Below are positions 1 through 11,414 of a stretch of 52,776 nucleotides of DNA, piece after piece (the first letter of the stretch is position 1; each line of letters begins with the position of its first letter). The stretch covers positions 73,139 through 125,914 of the forward strand of contig JAPPPS010000121.1 in the NCBI GenBank assembly GCA_028817405.1, read 5' to 3'. Position numbers and translations under genes: made by a program. Below the pieces are notes generated by a model. It was not told the origin of the DNA, did not search any database, and saw only the letters and a program-made list of their open reading frames with translations. Source of the stretch: Gammaproteobacteria bacterium. GTDB lineage: Bacteria > Pseudomonadota > Gammaproteobacteria > Arenicellales > Poriferihabitantaceae.

Positions 1-889
1 CATTCGCCTCAAATCGCCTTCGCGTACAAACCAGCCGATACCGTCCACAAAGCCGATGAAGGCCGCCGTCGGATGGTGCTTCTTGATGAGGTCGCCAATC
101 ATGATTTCGGTTTTGGCTTTGTCGCCCTGGCCGGAGGAGGTGGTCGCCAAAAACGAACACTCGATGATGATAACCGGATTTTTCGAGTCGGGAATGATGA
201 AGTCCATCTTTCGTTTCTGGTCGGATGCGGCGTCAGCCAGCGCATCCAAATCGCCGCCGACAAAAGGAATGTCGCGACCGGCCAGAATATTGCGAATCAA
301 ACATTCCGGGTTGTTTTCCGCGCGCCCCGAATAACCGCCCTTTTCCTTGTAGCGAATGATGGTGTCCCACCATCTCGGCCAGGTCAAACCGGAGTTTTTC
401 CATGCTGAATTTCTTCAACTCGAACAGCGGCAGAGTGCGCGCAAGAAACGGATTCCCCGCGCCCTCGAAGAACAACCTCACCAGCCCTTTTCGGAAGCAG
501 GCGTTATTCGCAATCAGTCGGGCGATTTTTGCATCGGACCATTCGCGCAAGTCGCCGGCGTCCGTCTCCGCCGCCCATTTGTCCTTGCAGACAAGGGCGT
601 TCAGTTCGGCGTCGTCGGTCGCCCGAATGATCGTCGTCAACCGCTTCAAGTTCTCGTTTGACACGCCGGCCAAAGCGAGAAGGGAACGCAAGCCATGCTC
701 CTTTTGCGCCAGTAAATCCTCGAAAATTTCATGGCGCAAACCGTTCTCGGCGACGGCATTTTGCACCGTCAACAGCGTGTTTTTTAACGCGCCGATGTAG
801 CCCTCGTAACGCTCTTCAAATTCCTTGTTGAAGAAGTAAAAGGTGTTCTTGTCGATGACCGTGCGGAATTTTTGCTCGTTGGTGTTCAT
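1..889 (-). pseudogene. Type II restriction endonuclease, frameshifted and cut by window edge
   Basis: The first frame starts with ATG at 889 (MNTNEQKFRTVIDKNTFYFF) and reads well to about position 374. The protein then continues in another frame from about 373 to the window start: WWDTIIRYKEKGGYSGR, then MDFIIPDSK, IIIECSFLATTSSGQGDKAK and FIGFVDGIGWFV. One extra base near 371-376 explains the shift, since removing it gives DLAEWWDTIIRYKEK. The second part has the D...E-x-S core of PD-(D/E)xK restriction enzymes and resembles the DpnII group, which cut unmethylated DNA at a short site. The gene lies 11 bases downstream of the methyltransferase, as expected for a restriction-modification pair. 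The 3' end is outside the window. It may be a decayed enzyme or an assembly error; the family call is moderately sure. Confidence 0.6.
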
Positions 890-900
890 TGCCTGCCGCC

Positions 901-2148
901 TTATTTCGCGTTGGTGAAAAACAAAATGGACTCGCTTTTCATCGTGTTCTGCAGGCCGCGGATGGGCTTGATGATTTCCAAGTCGAATCTGAGATTCCGG
1001 CCGCCGGCCAATTCTATCACTTTCTCCTGCAAATTGACCCCGCCGGTTTGAATGTCGTTGGTGCCGATGATGATGACGACCGGCGCGCCTTTCCGGGCGA
1101 CCCGGCTCATCTCGCCGAGCACGGCCGACATCTGCTCGAAGTAGGCGCTGAGTTTGCCGTCCACACCCCGCCCCTGCAAGCCGACCATGTTGCGGCGCAG
1201 CGCGGCCAAGTCATGTCCGAGATATTCCAGTTGCGGCTGGTCGTTTTTAAGGTAGTCAATCGCAAACGAATACGGCGGGGAGGTGATGACCGCATCCACG
1301 CTGTCATTATCCAGCGGCAAGTCCATCGCATCTCCGCAAACAATTTCGCCGCCGCCGATGTTCAACTTCATGGACTTTCTGGCGCGCTGAAAATACGCGA
1401 TGGTCGCGCAGTATCTCTCCAGCACGCGCGGAAACAGTTTCTCAATCGACGACTGACTTCGGTTGGCAAACCCCATCGCATCCAAAAACGCGAGCATGAC
1501 CACTTCGTAGTAGTTGCGTTCCTTGTCGTTGTGTTCGCCGGAGAAGTATTTGGGGGCGGTGTCCTTGTGCAATCTTTTTAGCAACCGCGCCGGGTCGGCG
1601 GACAAGGATTCCAGTTTCTTGGAATCCAAATTCAACGCAAATGTTTTGACGCGCCCCATCAAACCGCAAAACGGACTCAAATCAACCGCAACCGAATCGA
1701 TGCCCAACAGGTTGGCTTCGACGGCCACCGTGGCGCTGCCGGCCATCGGGTCGAGAACGATTCGGCCCGGATGGATTCGCAGCACATTCAGCAGCGCGCG
1801 GATTAACTGGGGGTGAAACTTGCCGCGGTACGGAAACAGCCCGTGCGTGGCGTAGCCGGTCGTGTATTTTCCGTCCAGAAAGAAAACCTTGGTGCGGAAA
1901 GAACTGTCCTTGTGCACCTTCTCGAGATTTTGCAGATTGCAGGTGCGGTAATGCGCCGTCTCTTGCCCGTTCACGGTCTTAAAATACGCGCTTCGCTCGA
2001 TGAGTTTCCGCTTCGACAGCGACTCGTATTCCCACAGCGCCAAATCCAACTCGAAGATTTCGTCGGTGCCGTCGATGAGACGAAACCCTTCGTCAAACAA
2101 TCTTTCCAAAAGCGGCTTGTGTGAAACCATTGACATGATTGTCTCCAA
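901..2148 (-). CDS. DNA methyltransferase (TSPPY type), partner of restriction enzyme
   Basis: This 415-residue protein carries an S-adenosylmethionine binding motif DPMAGSATVAVEA (residues 133-145) and the catalytic motif TSPPY (289-293). That motif is typical of exocyclic-amino methyltransferases that modify N4-cytosine or N6-adenine. Motif I lies before motif IV with a long, partly helical insert between them. The restriction endonuclease fragment follows directly downstream on the same strand, so this is most likely the protecting half of a type II restriction-modification system. The catalytic motifs look intact, so the methylase may stay active even though the nuclease frame is broken. 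The target site cannot be read from the sequence. Confidence 0.8.
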   Translation of the reverse strand: METIMSMVSHKPLLERLFDEGFRLIDGTDEIFELDLALWEYESLSKRKLIERSAYFKTVNGQETAHYRTCNLQNLEKVHKDSSFRTKVFFLDGKYTTGYATHGLFPYRGKFHPQLIRALLNVLRIHPGRIVLDPMAGSATVAVEANLLGIDSVAVDLSPFCGLMGRVKTFALNLDSKKLESLSADPARLLKRLHKDTAPKYFSGEHNDKERNYYEVVMLAFLDAMGFANRSQSSIEKLFPRVLERYCATIAYFQRARKSMKLNIGGGEIVCGDAMDLPLDNDSVDAVITSPPYSFAIDYLKNDQPQLEYLGHDLAALRRNMVGLQGRGVDGKLSAYFEQMSAVLGEMSRVARKGAPVVIIIGTNDIQTGGVNLQEKVIELAGGRNLRFDLEIIKPIRGLQNTMKSESILFFTNAK

Positions 2149-2234
2149 AAATCGTCAGCGTAATCGTCAGAGAACGGGCGGCGGGGGCATGCGGGAGTAT
2201 AACGGTATTTTGGCGGCGCGGCGGATTTAGCCGC

Positions 2235-2350
2235 AACTCCAGAGTATTTATTGGGCCGGCGCGGAAGTAACAAAAAGCAAAGACTCTGGACTCCGGCTGT
2301 TGCCGGAGTGGCAATTGGGACGCCCGCTCAACAGACTGCGGGCGTGACGG
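2235..2350. repeat. Dispersed intergenic palindromic repeat, copy 1
   Basis: This fills most of the gap between the methyltransferase start and hicB. Read on the minus strand it contains, in order, CGCAGTCTGTTGAGCGGGCG, a hairpin ACTCCGG-N6-CCGGAGT, CCAGAGTCTTTGCTTTT, and a near-complement ATACTCTGG. The same series of blocks is found on the plus strand at 38761-38903. The palindrome CGCCCGC...GCGGGCG at 2321-2345 recurs at 46466-46489. No coding sense is visible. Confidence 0.75.
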
Positions 2351-2362
2351 CGGGGGCATCTG

Positions 2363-2773
2363 TCACGCGATATTTTCGCGGTGTTTTTCTTGCAGCGCTT
2401 TGATGGCGCTTTCGGTCAAGAAGCGCGAGCGGTTGGTCTCGGTGGCGTCGATGTTGGAGAGCAGCCACCGCGGCAACTTGACATTGACCCGGTCGGTTTC
2501 CGCGGACACTTTGCTTACATCGATTTCAACCGCGGCAAACGCGACCGCGCAGGCGTAGTCGCCGGATGCCTGAATCGCCGACAAATCCGAAGGCGCGGGC
2601 GCGACTTCGCCGTCTTTTGCCATGCCTTCGAGATGCGTGTAGATGGCTTCCCGGGTTTGCGCGAGCGCCTCGGACAAGGTGGAGCCGGCCGAACAACAGC
2701 CCGGCAAGTCCGCCACCACGGTGCCATAATCGGACCCCGGCTGTTTGAAAACCGCCACTGGATAAGCGTACAT
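2363..2773 (-). CDS. hicB: HicB-family antitoxin
   Basis: The 136-residue protein has the partial RNase H-like HicB fold at the N terminus (MYAYPVAVFKQPGSDYGTVV, then DLPGCCSAGSTLSEAL). It ends in a ribbon-helix-helix type DNA-binding tail (VNVKLPRWLLSNIDA, then RFLTESAIKAL). Antitoxins of this family bind and inhibit HicA and repress their own operon. It follows hicA by 4 bases, and the ribosome binding site GGGAGGA lies within the hicA end, so the two are translationally linked. The order toxin first, antitoxin second is usual for HicAB. Confidence 0.88.
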   Translation of the reverse strand: MYAYPVAVFKQPGSDYGTVVADLPGCCSAGSTLSEALAQTREAIYTHLEGMAKDGEVAPAPSDLSAIQASGDYACAVAFAAVEIDVSKVSAETDRVNVKLPRWLLSNIDATETNRSRFLTESAIKALQEKHRENIA

Positions 2774-2777
2774 GACA

Positions 2778-2975
2778 TTAATCCTCCCGCCGCAATTTTA
2801 CCCCGGATTGCCTCTCGATTGAGCGCACGACATCGGTTGGCAAATCCTTTCTTGGGTGCGGCAATGTTACCTTGCCGGGTTTGTCCGGATGCTTGAATTG
2901 ATGATGCGAGCCTCTGGCGTGATGAAGTTGCCAACCCGCCTCGCGCAGTCGCTTCATTATCTTCATGCTGTTCAT
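2778..2975 (-). CDS. hicA: HicA-family mRNA interferase toxin
   Basis: This 65-residue protein is a double-stranded RNA-binding-like toxin that cleaves mRNA when not bound by HicB. The signature is KRLREAGWQLHHARGSHHQF with the catalytic histidine in GSHH, then LPTDVVRSIERQSG at the C terminus, matching the usual length of about 60 residues. An in-frame extension further upstream has no family likeness and would overlap the promoter, so the start was set at 2975. A second ATG at 2966 is also possible. The promoter box lies only 8 bases upstream of 2975. Confidence 0.85.
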   Translation of the reverse strand: MNSMKIMKRLREAGWQLHHARGSHHQFKHPDKPGKVTLPHPRKDLPTDVVRSIERQSGVKLRRED

Positions 2976-2983
2976 GGGCGGCG

Positions 2984-3013
2984 AATATACGCGGAAAATC
3001 GACGCAATGTGAA
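2984..3013 (-). promoter_or_regulatory. Candidate promoter of hicAB
   Basis: On the minus strand TTCACA (3013-3008) and TATATT (2989-2984) are separated by 18 bases, each matching 5 of 6 positions of the sigma-70 consensus. The expected transcript start lies within a few bases of the first hicA ATG, so the message would be leaderless or start translation at the second ATG (2966). Confidence 0.5.
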
Positions 3014-3131
3014 CGGGCCCAAACCACCGGCTGCGTGGGACTTGCAGATTCCGAACCTGGACCCGAACGCCTATCAACCCCTCGCAAAAACCGCTTGATT
3101 TGTCTCAAATAGATTGCCCCCGTACAACCGC

Positions 3132-3160
3132 TTGACTCGCGCGCGCGGATCGGGGACACT
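3132..3160 (+). promoter_or_regulatory. Weak candidate promoter of rpsT
   Basis: TTGACT (3132-3137) and GACACT (3155-3160) are 17 bases apart, about 70 bases before the rpsT start. The -35 is good and the -10 poor, so this is only a suggestion. Confidence 0.3.
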
Positions 3161-3227
3161 GGCGGCTCAACTCAACCGGCCTAACTTGCCTGACTTAAGC
3201 GGGGGGCCGAAACACCGGAGAATCACC

Positions 3228-3566
3228 GTGGCCAACTCGCCGCAAGCGCGCAAACGCGCGCGCCAGAATACCGCGCGCCGCAGTCGCAACATGAGCCAGC
3301 GCTCGGCGTTGCGCACCGCTATCAAGCAGTTCCTGAAATTGGTCGGCGGAGCGAAGAGCGCCGGGGCCGCCGGAGCGAAGGCCGCCGGGGCCGCCGGAGC
3401 GGCCGATGCCAACGCCGCCGACAGCCGCGCCGCCGCGAGCGCCGCGTACCGCGCCGCCGCATCTCGCATCGACCGCGCCGCCGGCAAGGGATTGCACCAC
3501 AAAAACCGCGCCGCCCGCCTGAAAAAACGCCTCAACAACCGCCTGCGCGCCCTCGGCGCGTCTTAA
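3228..3566 (+). CDS. rpsT: 30S ribosomal protein S20 with Ala-rich insert
   Basis: S20 binds 16S rRNA in the body of the small subunit. The start is GTG at 3228, preceded by GGAG, giving VANSPQARKRARQNTARRSR as in other S20 proteins. The C-terminal part (AAGKGLHHKNRAARLKKRL) is also canonical. Between them is an insert of about 24 residues rich in Ala and Gly ([20 protein letters not shown]), encoded by GCCGCCGGAGCG-type repeats. Total length is 112 residues against the usual 87 or so. The gene stands alone, as is normal for rpsT. Confidence 0.92.
   Translation: MANSPQARKRARQNTARRSRNMSQRSALRTAIKQFLKLVGGAKSAGAAGAKAAGAAGAADANAADSRAAASAAYRAAASRIDRAAGKGLHHKNRAARLKKRLNNRLRALGAS
3352..3415 (+). 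repeat. GC-rich tandem repeat inside rpsT
   Basis: Units of GGAGCGAAGRSCGCCGGGGCC type are repeated in frame and encode the Ala/Gly insert of S20. The reading frame is kept. Confidence 0.65.
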
Positions 3567-3684
3567 TTTCCGCGCGACTCGGGGGGCCGGCGGGCGCACC
3601 TCGGGCGGCGGGGGCGACGCTTCGGAGCGCGCCGCCCTTCACACCGTCAGCGCGGCCTGGCGCCGATTCGCACCGCGCCGCCCA

Positions 3685-6023
<2,339 letters not shown>

Positions 6024-6317
6024 TTATTCGGCGGCGGCGGCGGTTGACTCGGCCGATTCGGCGGCCGCAATCACGCTGACGGTGCGGCGTTTTTTCGCGC
6101 CCTTGACTTCGAATTGCACGGTGCCGGGCGCGGTCGCAAACAGCGTGTAGTCGCGCCCGGCGCGGACATTGCGGCCGGGATGAAACGAGGTGCCGCGCTG
6201 GCGGACGATGATGTTGCCGGCCAGCACTTGCTGGCCGCCGAACTTCTTCACGCCGAGTCGTTTGGACGCCGAGTCGCGGCCGTTGCGCGAACTGCCGCCG
6301 GCTTTTTTATGCGCCAT
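6024..6317 (-). CDS. rpmA: 50S ribosomal protein L27
   Basis: L27 sits near the peptidyl-transferase centre. The start [20 protein letters not shown] and the following [20 protein letters not shown] are canonical, and the ribosome binding site AGGAG is 9 bases upstream. Length is 97 residues against about 85, because of an Ala/Glu/Ser-rich tail ([15 protein letters not shown]). It overlaps the end of rplU by 11 bases, an arrangement produced by the long rplU tail. Confidence 0.96.
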   Translation of the reverse strand: MAHKKAGGSSRNGRDSASKRLGVKKFGGQQVLAGNIIVRQRGTSFHPGRNVRAGRDYTLFATAPGTVQFEVKGAKKRRTVSVIAAAESAESTAAAAE

Positions 6318-6795
6318 GGGTTGGGTCTCCTGTTGCGGTGGTTGCGGTGGCCGGCGCGGAATCGCCGGCAACGGTGGTGGTCTCAGCCGCGACGGTGGTC
6401 TCGGCCGCGACGGTGGCGGTGGTCTCGGCCGCGACGGTGGCGACGGTGGCGGTCGCCGCGGCTTGGTCTGCGCCACCGTGAGCGTCGCCGCCCTCGATGG
6501 CGGTGATGACGATTTCGGTGTATGACTGGCGGTGGCCCATGGTGCGGCGGTAGTTTTTGCGCCGCTTCATCTTGAACACGCGGATTTTCTCGCCGCGCCC
6601 GTGGCCGATGACCGTGGCGCTGACCGCCAAGTTTGCGGCCGGCTGGCCGGCCGTGAGGCGTTCGCCGTCGGCGACCATCAGCACCCGGCCGAGCGCGACT
6701 TGCGCGCCGGCGTCGGCGGCCAATTTCTCCACCCGCAGTTTGTCGCCGACCGCGACTTTGTACTGCTTGCCGCCGGTCTCGATGACTGCATACAT
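6307..6795 (-). CDS. rplU: 50S ribosomal protein L21 with repeat-encoded tail
   Basis: Residues 1-101 form a normal L21 that binds 23S rRNA ([40 protein letters not shown]). The start was set at MYAVIETGG. About 60 extra residues follow, made of Ala, Thr and Val ([20 protein letters not shown]) and encoded by GCGACGGTGG-type repeats. The usual length is about 103; this one is 162. It is the first gene of the rplU-rpmA-obgE-proB cluster and its last 11 bases overlap rpmA. Confidence 0.95.
   Translation of the reverse strand: MYAVIETGGKQYKVAVGDKLRVEKLAADAGAQVALGRVLMVADGERLTAGQPAANLAVSATVIGHGRGEKIRVFKMKRRKNYRRTMGHRQSYTEIVITAIEGGDAHGGADQAAATATVATVAAETTATVAAETTVAAETTTVAGDSAPATATTATGDPTHGA
6360..6470 (-). 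repeat. Tandem repeat encoding the L21 tail
   Basis: Blocks containing GCCGCGACGGTGG (plus strand) with spacing of about 21 bases are repeated four or five times. They encode TVAAET units in rplU and belong to the same GACGGT family as the obgE tail. Confidence 0.75.
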
Positions 6796-6963
6796 GTGAT
6801 TGGTCCGGTTGAGTATTTCGTGAGGTTTCATCGTCTCGCGCGGCCCGACCCACGCCGGCCCCCGCAAAGGCGCGCGAGTATAACCGCCGCGCGCGGCGCG
6901 AGTCAAACCGTTACAGACAACCGATGGCAAGCCGGATTCGCGCCGCCCACGCCGCCGCCCGAT

Positions 6964-7374
6964 TTATTGCGCGCCGATGAGTTCGATGGGGTAGCCGTCC
7001 GGGTCTTTGATGAAAGCGATGACGCGCGTGCCGTGTTTCATCGGCGACGGCTCTTTGGTGAACTCCACGCCGTGCGATTTCAGGCGCGCCGCCGCGGCGT
7101 AGATGTCCGCGACTTTGAGCGCGATGTGGCCCCAGGCGTTGCCGCGCTCGTACGGCTCTTCCTGGTCCCAGTTGTGGGTCAGTTCCAGGGCCGGATGCGC
7201 GTCGCGGTCTTCGTGGTAGCCGACGAAAGCGTTGGTGAAACGGCCGCCGGGATAGTCGGATTTGCGCAGGACTTTCATGCCCAAGACGCGGGTGTAGAAA
7301 TCCAGCGATTTGTCCAAATCGAGGACGCGAATCATCGCGTGGTCGATGCGGAATTCGGGCGTTGCCGCGGTCAT
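6964..7374 (-). CDS. gloA: Lactoylglutathione lyase (glyoxalase I)
   Basis: This cytoplasmic metalloenzyme turns the methylglyoxal-glutathione adduct into S-lactoylglutathione. The 136 residues carry the metal ligands and fold marks of the family: HAMIRVLDLDKSLDFYTRVL, a glutamate in ALELTHNW, histidine in WGHIALKV, and FIKDPDGYPIELI at the C terminus. Ribosome binding site GAGGAAA is 6 bases upstream of the ATG. It appears to be a single-gene unit. Confidence 0.93.
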   Translation of the reverse strand: MTAATPEFRIDHAMIRVLDLDKSLDFYTRVLGMKVLRKSDYPGGRFTNAFVGYHEDRDAHPALELTHNWDQEEPYERGNAWGHIALKVADIYAAAARLKSHGVEFTKEPSPMKHGTRVIAFIKDPDGYPIELIGAQ

Positions 7375-7575
7375 GACGGTTTCCTCAGGTGAGCGGGCGG
7401 GTATTGTGGCATAAATCGAAGCGGCGCGGGGGTTACGGCCGGCGCGGCCCGGGAAGCCCGCGACCGCCGCGCTGCCGTGGTTACCATGGCCGCCACGCCA
7501 CGGGGAAAAGCAGCCACGGTCGCGCGCCGGGGAATCAAACCGCCGCGGAATTAAGCAACCGCGGTCGCCGCGGAA

Positions 7576-8565
7576 CTAAGCCGCGGCCGCTCGTTTCGCC
7601 TGATACGCGGCCGCCGCCTCGCGCACCCACGCTTGACTCTGCCGCGCGCGCCGTGCCGCTTTCAAGCGCTGTTTGTTGCACTGCCCGGCGCCGCCGATGA
7701 CGCGCCGGAACTCGTCCCAGTCGATGTCGCCGTGCCGCCAATGCCCGGACTTCTCGTCGTAGCGCAAGTCCGGATCCGGCGCGTCCAAGCCGAGCGCCTG
7801 CAGTTGCGGCACCGTCTGGTCGAGGAACTTGCGGCGGATGGCGTCGTTGCTGTGGCGCTTGATTTTCCACCGCAGCGACTGCGCGCCGTGCGTCGAATCA
7901 TCGTCGCGCGGGCCGAGCATCATCAGCGCCGGCCACCACCACCGGTTGACCGCATCCTGCGCCATGTCGCGCTGCGCCGCGCTGCCGCGGGTCAACTTCC
8001 ACAAAATATCGTAGCCCTGGCGCTGGTGAAAACTCTCCTCCTTGCAGATGCGCGTCATGGCGCGCGCCGCGGGGCCGTACGACGTTTTGCACAAGGAAAT
8101 TTGGTTGACGATGGCCGCGCCGTCCACCAGCCAGCCGATGGCGCCGATGTCGGCCCAAGTCAGCGCCGGGTAATTAAAAATGCTGGAGTATTTGGCGCGC
8201 CCGGCATGCAAGTCGTCGATTAAATCATCGCGCCGCGCGCCCAAGGTTTCGGTCACCGAATACAAATACAACCCATGCCCGGCTTCGTCTTGAATCTTCG
8301 CCAGCAGAATCGCCTTGCGCTGCAGCGACGGCGCGCGCGTCAGCCAGTTGCGCTCCGGCAGCATGCCGATAATCTCGGAATGCGCGTGCTGCGAGAGTTG
8401 CCGCACCAGCGACTTGCGGTACTCGTCCGGCATCCAATCCCCGGCCTCGATTTTGTCGTCGCGGTCAATACGCCGCTGAAACGCCCGCCGCTTGCGCGCA
8501 TCGGCGCCGCTACCACCGCCGCCGGCGCCGGCATCAACGACATCTTTTGTGCGTGTTTTGTTCAT
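7576..8565 (-). CDS. paaA: PaaA-like phenylacetyl-CoA epoxidase oxygenase subunit, isolated
   Basis: The protein (329 residues from the chosen ATG) matches the catalytic di-iron subunit of the PaaABCDE epoxidase. It has [20 protein letters not shown], the carboxylate-histidine motif DEAGH (93-97) and a second [14 protein letters not shown] (from residue 175), so the diiron ligands are present. PaaA normally needs PaaB, PaaC and the reductase PaaE, encoded next to it; none of these are here. The neighbours are gloA and polA. The N-terminal 25 residues include a poly-Gly stretch. It could serve another ring-hydroxylating role or rely on paa genes elsewhere. Confidence 0.85.
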   Translation of the reverse strand: MNKTRTKDVVDAGAGGGGSGADARKRRAFQRRIDRDDKIEAGDWMPDEYRKSLVRQLSQHAHSEIIGMLPERNWLTRAPSLQRKAILLAKIQDEAGHGLYLYSVTETLGARRDDLIDDLHAGRAKYSSIFNYPALTWADIGAIGWLVDGAAIVNQISLCKTSYGPAARAMTRICKEESFHQRQGYDILWKLTRGSAAQRDMAQDAVNRWWWPALMMLGPRDDDSTHGAQSLRWKIKRHSNDAIRRKFLDQTVPQLQALGLDAPDPDLRYDEKSGHWRHGDIDWDEFRRVIGGAGQCNKQRLKAARRARQSQAWVREAAAAYQAKRAAAA

Positions 8566-8668
8566 GCGAAGATTATGGCGCAAGTCATGCGGAAATCCAA
8601 CGGTTTGCAGACCGCGGATGATGAATGCCGCGGTCGCCGGCCTGCCACCCGGTTGACGCCGCGCGCGC

Positions 8669-11374
8669 TCAATGCGCTTCTTTCCAGTTGCGGCCGTGGC
8701 CGGTGTCGACGACTAACGGGACTTTTAGTTTTGCGACCGCGGCCATCTGTTCGGCCACCGCTTTTGACACCGCGGCGACTTCCTTTTTTGCGACTTCCAG
8801 CACCAACTCGTCGTGCACTTGCATGATGATTTTTGCGGCCGCGGCGTTGCTCGCGAGCCATTCGTCGACGCGCAGCATCGCCATCTTAATTAAGTCCGCG
8901 GCCGAGCCTTGCATCGGCGCGTTGATGGCGGTGCGCTCGGCGTATTGCCGGCGCGGCGCGTTTTTGGAATTGATTTCCGGCAGGTTCAAACGGCGGCCGT
9001 ATAAAGTTTCGACATAACCATGTTCGCGCGCAGTTTCCACGGTGCGCGCCATGTATTGTTTGACGCCCGGATAACGCTCGAAATAAATGTCGATATAGGC
9101 GCGCGCATCGCGCTGCTCAATGCGCAACTGCCGCGCCAAACCGAACGCCGACATGCCGTAAATCAAACCGAAGTTAATCGCCTTGGCGCGCCGCCGTTGC
9201 TCGGCGTCGACTGCATCCACATTCACGCCGAACACCTCGGCCGCGGTGGCGCTGTGTACATCCAGGCCGCGGTTGAAAGCGTCGAGCAGCCCGGCGTCGC
9301 CGGACAAATGCGCCATGATGCGCAGTTCGATTTGCGAGTAGTCCGCCGACACCAATCGATGCCCGGACTCGGCGACAAACGCTTCACGGATGAGCCGGCC
9401 CTCTTCGGTGCGCACCGGAATGTTCTGCAAGTTGGGGTCGGAAGACGACAGCCGCCCGGTGGCCGCGACCGCTTGATGGTACGAAGTGTGAATGCGCCCG
9501 GTGTCGTTGTTGATGAGTTCCGGCAGTTTGTCGGTGTAGGTGCTCTTCAGTTTGGCGAGGCCGCGGTGTTCAAGAATCAAACGCGGCAGTTCATGTTCGC
9601 CGGCTAATTGTTGCAGCACGCTCTCGGATGTCGACGGCTGGCCCTTCGGCGTGCGCTGCAGCACCGGAATGCCCAACTTGTCATACAACAGTTCTTGAAT
9701 CTGCTTCGGCGATGCGATGTTGAACTCGCCGCCGGCCGCGGCAAACGCCTCTTTTTCGATGTCGTTCAACCGGCCGGCCAAAGTCGCGCTCTGCGATTGC
9801 AGCATCTTGGCGTCGACTTTAACGCCGTGCGATTCGATGCGCGCCAGCACATCAACCAACGGCATCTCGATGTCGCGGAAGATGGCGCGCAAGGAATCAT
9901 CGGCGGCGACGCGCGGCATCAATTTCTGGTGCAGTTGCCAGGTGATGTCGGCGTCTTCGGCCGCGTAGTCGGCGGCTTGCGCGATGTCGACTTGGTCGAA
10001 GGTCAGTTGGTTTTTGCCCGCGCCCGCGACTTCGGAGAACGCGATGGTGGCGCGGCCGAGATGCTTGCGCGCCAGCGTGTCCAAGTCGTGGCGCGAGTTG
10101 CCGGCGTCCAGCAGATACGACAGCAGCATGGTGTCGCAGTCGGCGCCGGCCAACTCGATGCCGTGGCGGCGCAACACTTGCAAGTCGTATTTTAAGTTCT
10201 GCGCGACTTTCGGGCGTTTGGCGTCTTCCAAAATCGGCCGCAGTTTTTTTAATGTCGATTCGAACGGCAACTGTTTCGGCGCGCCGAAGTAACGGTGCTG
10301 CAGCGGCAAGTATGCGGCGTCGCCGGCGGCGGTGCAGAACGACAAGCCGACCAGTTGCGCTTGATGCGCATCGCGCGAAGTGGTTTCGGTGTCGATGGCG
10401 ATGCGCTTGGCTTTTTTTAACTTGGCGAGATACGCGGTTAATGTTTTGGCGTCGGTGATGGTTTGATAGCGCGGTTGTGAATCGCCGGCGTTGCTTTCGG
10501 CCCCGGTGGAACCGTCGCCGTCATCCAACTGCTCCAGCCACGAACGAAACTCCAGTTCGGTGTATAACTTGCGCAACGATTCGACATCCGGCGGTTGCAC
10601 GCGCAAGTCGTCCAGAGTCAATTCCAACTCGACATCGCATTTGAGCGTGACCAACTGTTTCGCCAACGCCAACTGCGCGGCGTTGTCGCGCAACGCTTGG
10701 CCGACTTTGCCGGGGATTTCTTCCGCGCGCGCTTCGATGGCATCCAAGGAACCGAATTCGTTGAGCCACTTGACCGCGGTTTTCGGGCCCACGCCCGGCA
10801 CCCCGGGGATGTTGTCCGCGGTGTCGCCGACCAGCGCCAAGTAATCGACCATGCGTTCCGGCGGCACGCCGAATTTCGCCGCCACACCGTCGCGGTCGTA
10901 GCGCGCGTTTTTCATGGTGTCGAGCATCTGCACGCGCGCGCCGACCAGTTGCGCCAAGTCTTTGTCGCCGCTGATGATGAGAACGTCATCACCGTCGCGC
11001 GCGGCTTGCGTCGCCAAAGTGCCGATAACATCGTCGGCTTCCACGCCCGCGACCGACACCAACCGCACGCCGAGCGCCGGGATGATGCGCTTGACGAATT
11101 CCTGCTGCGCGCGCAAGTCGTCCGGCATCGGCGGGCGGTTGGCTTTGTAGTCGGGATACCAATCGCTGCGGAAGGTTTTGCCGGGCGCGTCCATCACCAC
11201 CGCGATGCGCCGCGGCGCGCGCTCGCGCAACAACGCGCGCAGCATGTTGATGGTGCCGAACACGGCGTGCGTGGTCTGGCCGGTGGAAGTCGCCAGCGGC
11301 TGGCGAATGGCGTGGTAGGCGCGGAACAGAAACGAAGTGCCGTCCACCAAAATCAGCGGGCTGTCGGCAGGCAT
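8669..11374 (-). CDS. polA: DNA polymerase I
   Basis: The 901-residue enzyme has three domains. The 5'-3' nuclease comes first ([45 protein letters not shown]). The 3'-5' exonuclease retains its acidic residues ([30 protein letters not shown]), so proofreading should work. The polymerase shows motif A ([18 protein letters not shown]), motif B ([18 protein letters not shown]) and motif C ([10 protein letters not shown]). No repeat expansion is seen here, unlike in many neighbours. It acts in Okazaki fragment and repair synthesis. Confidence 0.98.
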   Translation of the reverse strand: MPADSPLILVDGTSFLFRAYHAIRQPLATSTGQTTHAVFGTINMLRALLRERAPRRIAVVMDAPGKTFRSDWYPDYKANRPPMPDDLRAQQEFVKRIIPALGVRLVSVAGVEADDVIGTLATQAARDGDDVLIISGDKDLAQLVGARVQMLDTMKNARYDRDGVAAKFGVPPERMVDYLALVGDTADNIPGVPGVGPKTAVKWLNEFGSLDAIEARAEEIPGKVGQALRDNAAQLALAKQLVTLKCDVELELTLDDLRVQPPDVESLRKLYTELEFRSWLEQLDDGDGSTGAESNAGDSQPRYQTITDAKTLTAYLAKLKKAKRIAIDTETTSRDAHQAQLVGLSFCTAAGDAAYLPLQHRYFGAPKQLPFESTLKKLRPILEDAKRPKVAQNLKYDLQVLRRHGIELAGADCDTMLLSYLLDAGNSRHDLDTLARKHLGRATIAFSEVAGAGKNQLTFDQVDIAQAADYAAEDADITWQLHQKLMPRVAADDSLRAIFRDIEMPLVDVLARIESHGVKVDAKMLQSQSATLAGRLNDIEKEAFAAAGGEFNIASPKQIQELLYDKLGIPVLQRTPKGQPSTSESVLQQLAGEHELPRLILEHRGLAKLKSTYTDKLPELINNDTGRIHTSYHQAVAATGRLSSSDPNLQNIPVRTEEGRLIREAFVAESGHRLVSADYSQIELRIMAHLSGDAGLLDAFNRGLDVHSATAAEVFGVNVDAVDAEQRRRAKAINFGLIYGMSAFGLARQLRIEQRDARAYIDIYFERYPGVKQYMARTVETAREHGYVETLYGRRLNLPEINSKNAPRRQYAERTAINAPMQGSAADLIKMAMLRVDEWLASNAAAAKIIMQVHDELVLEVAKKEVAAVSKAVAEQMAAVAKLKVPLVVDTGHGRNWKEAH

Positions 11375-11414
11375 CGGGGCGGCGAGAAAAGAAGGCGGTT
11401 GCGGGCGGCGGCAA

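Noticed and set aside
371-376. Programmed frameshift in the restriction enzyme
   Set aside because: No slippery heptamer or run is present at the shift; a plain one-base insertion or sequencing error is simpler.
2778-3077. Longer HicA with a 34-residue N-terminal extension
   Set aside because: The extra part has no likeness to HicA and would cover the promoter boxes.
7375-7575. Small gene or RNA between gloA and paaA
   Set aside because: Only GC-rich text with two CCGCGGAAYTAAGC copies; no start with a ribosome binding site, no tRNA-like fold.
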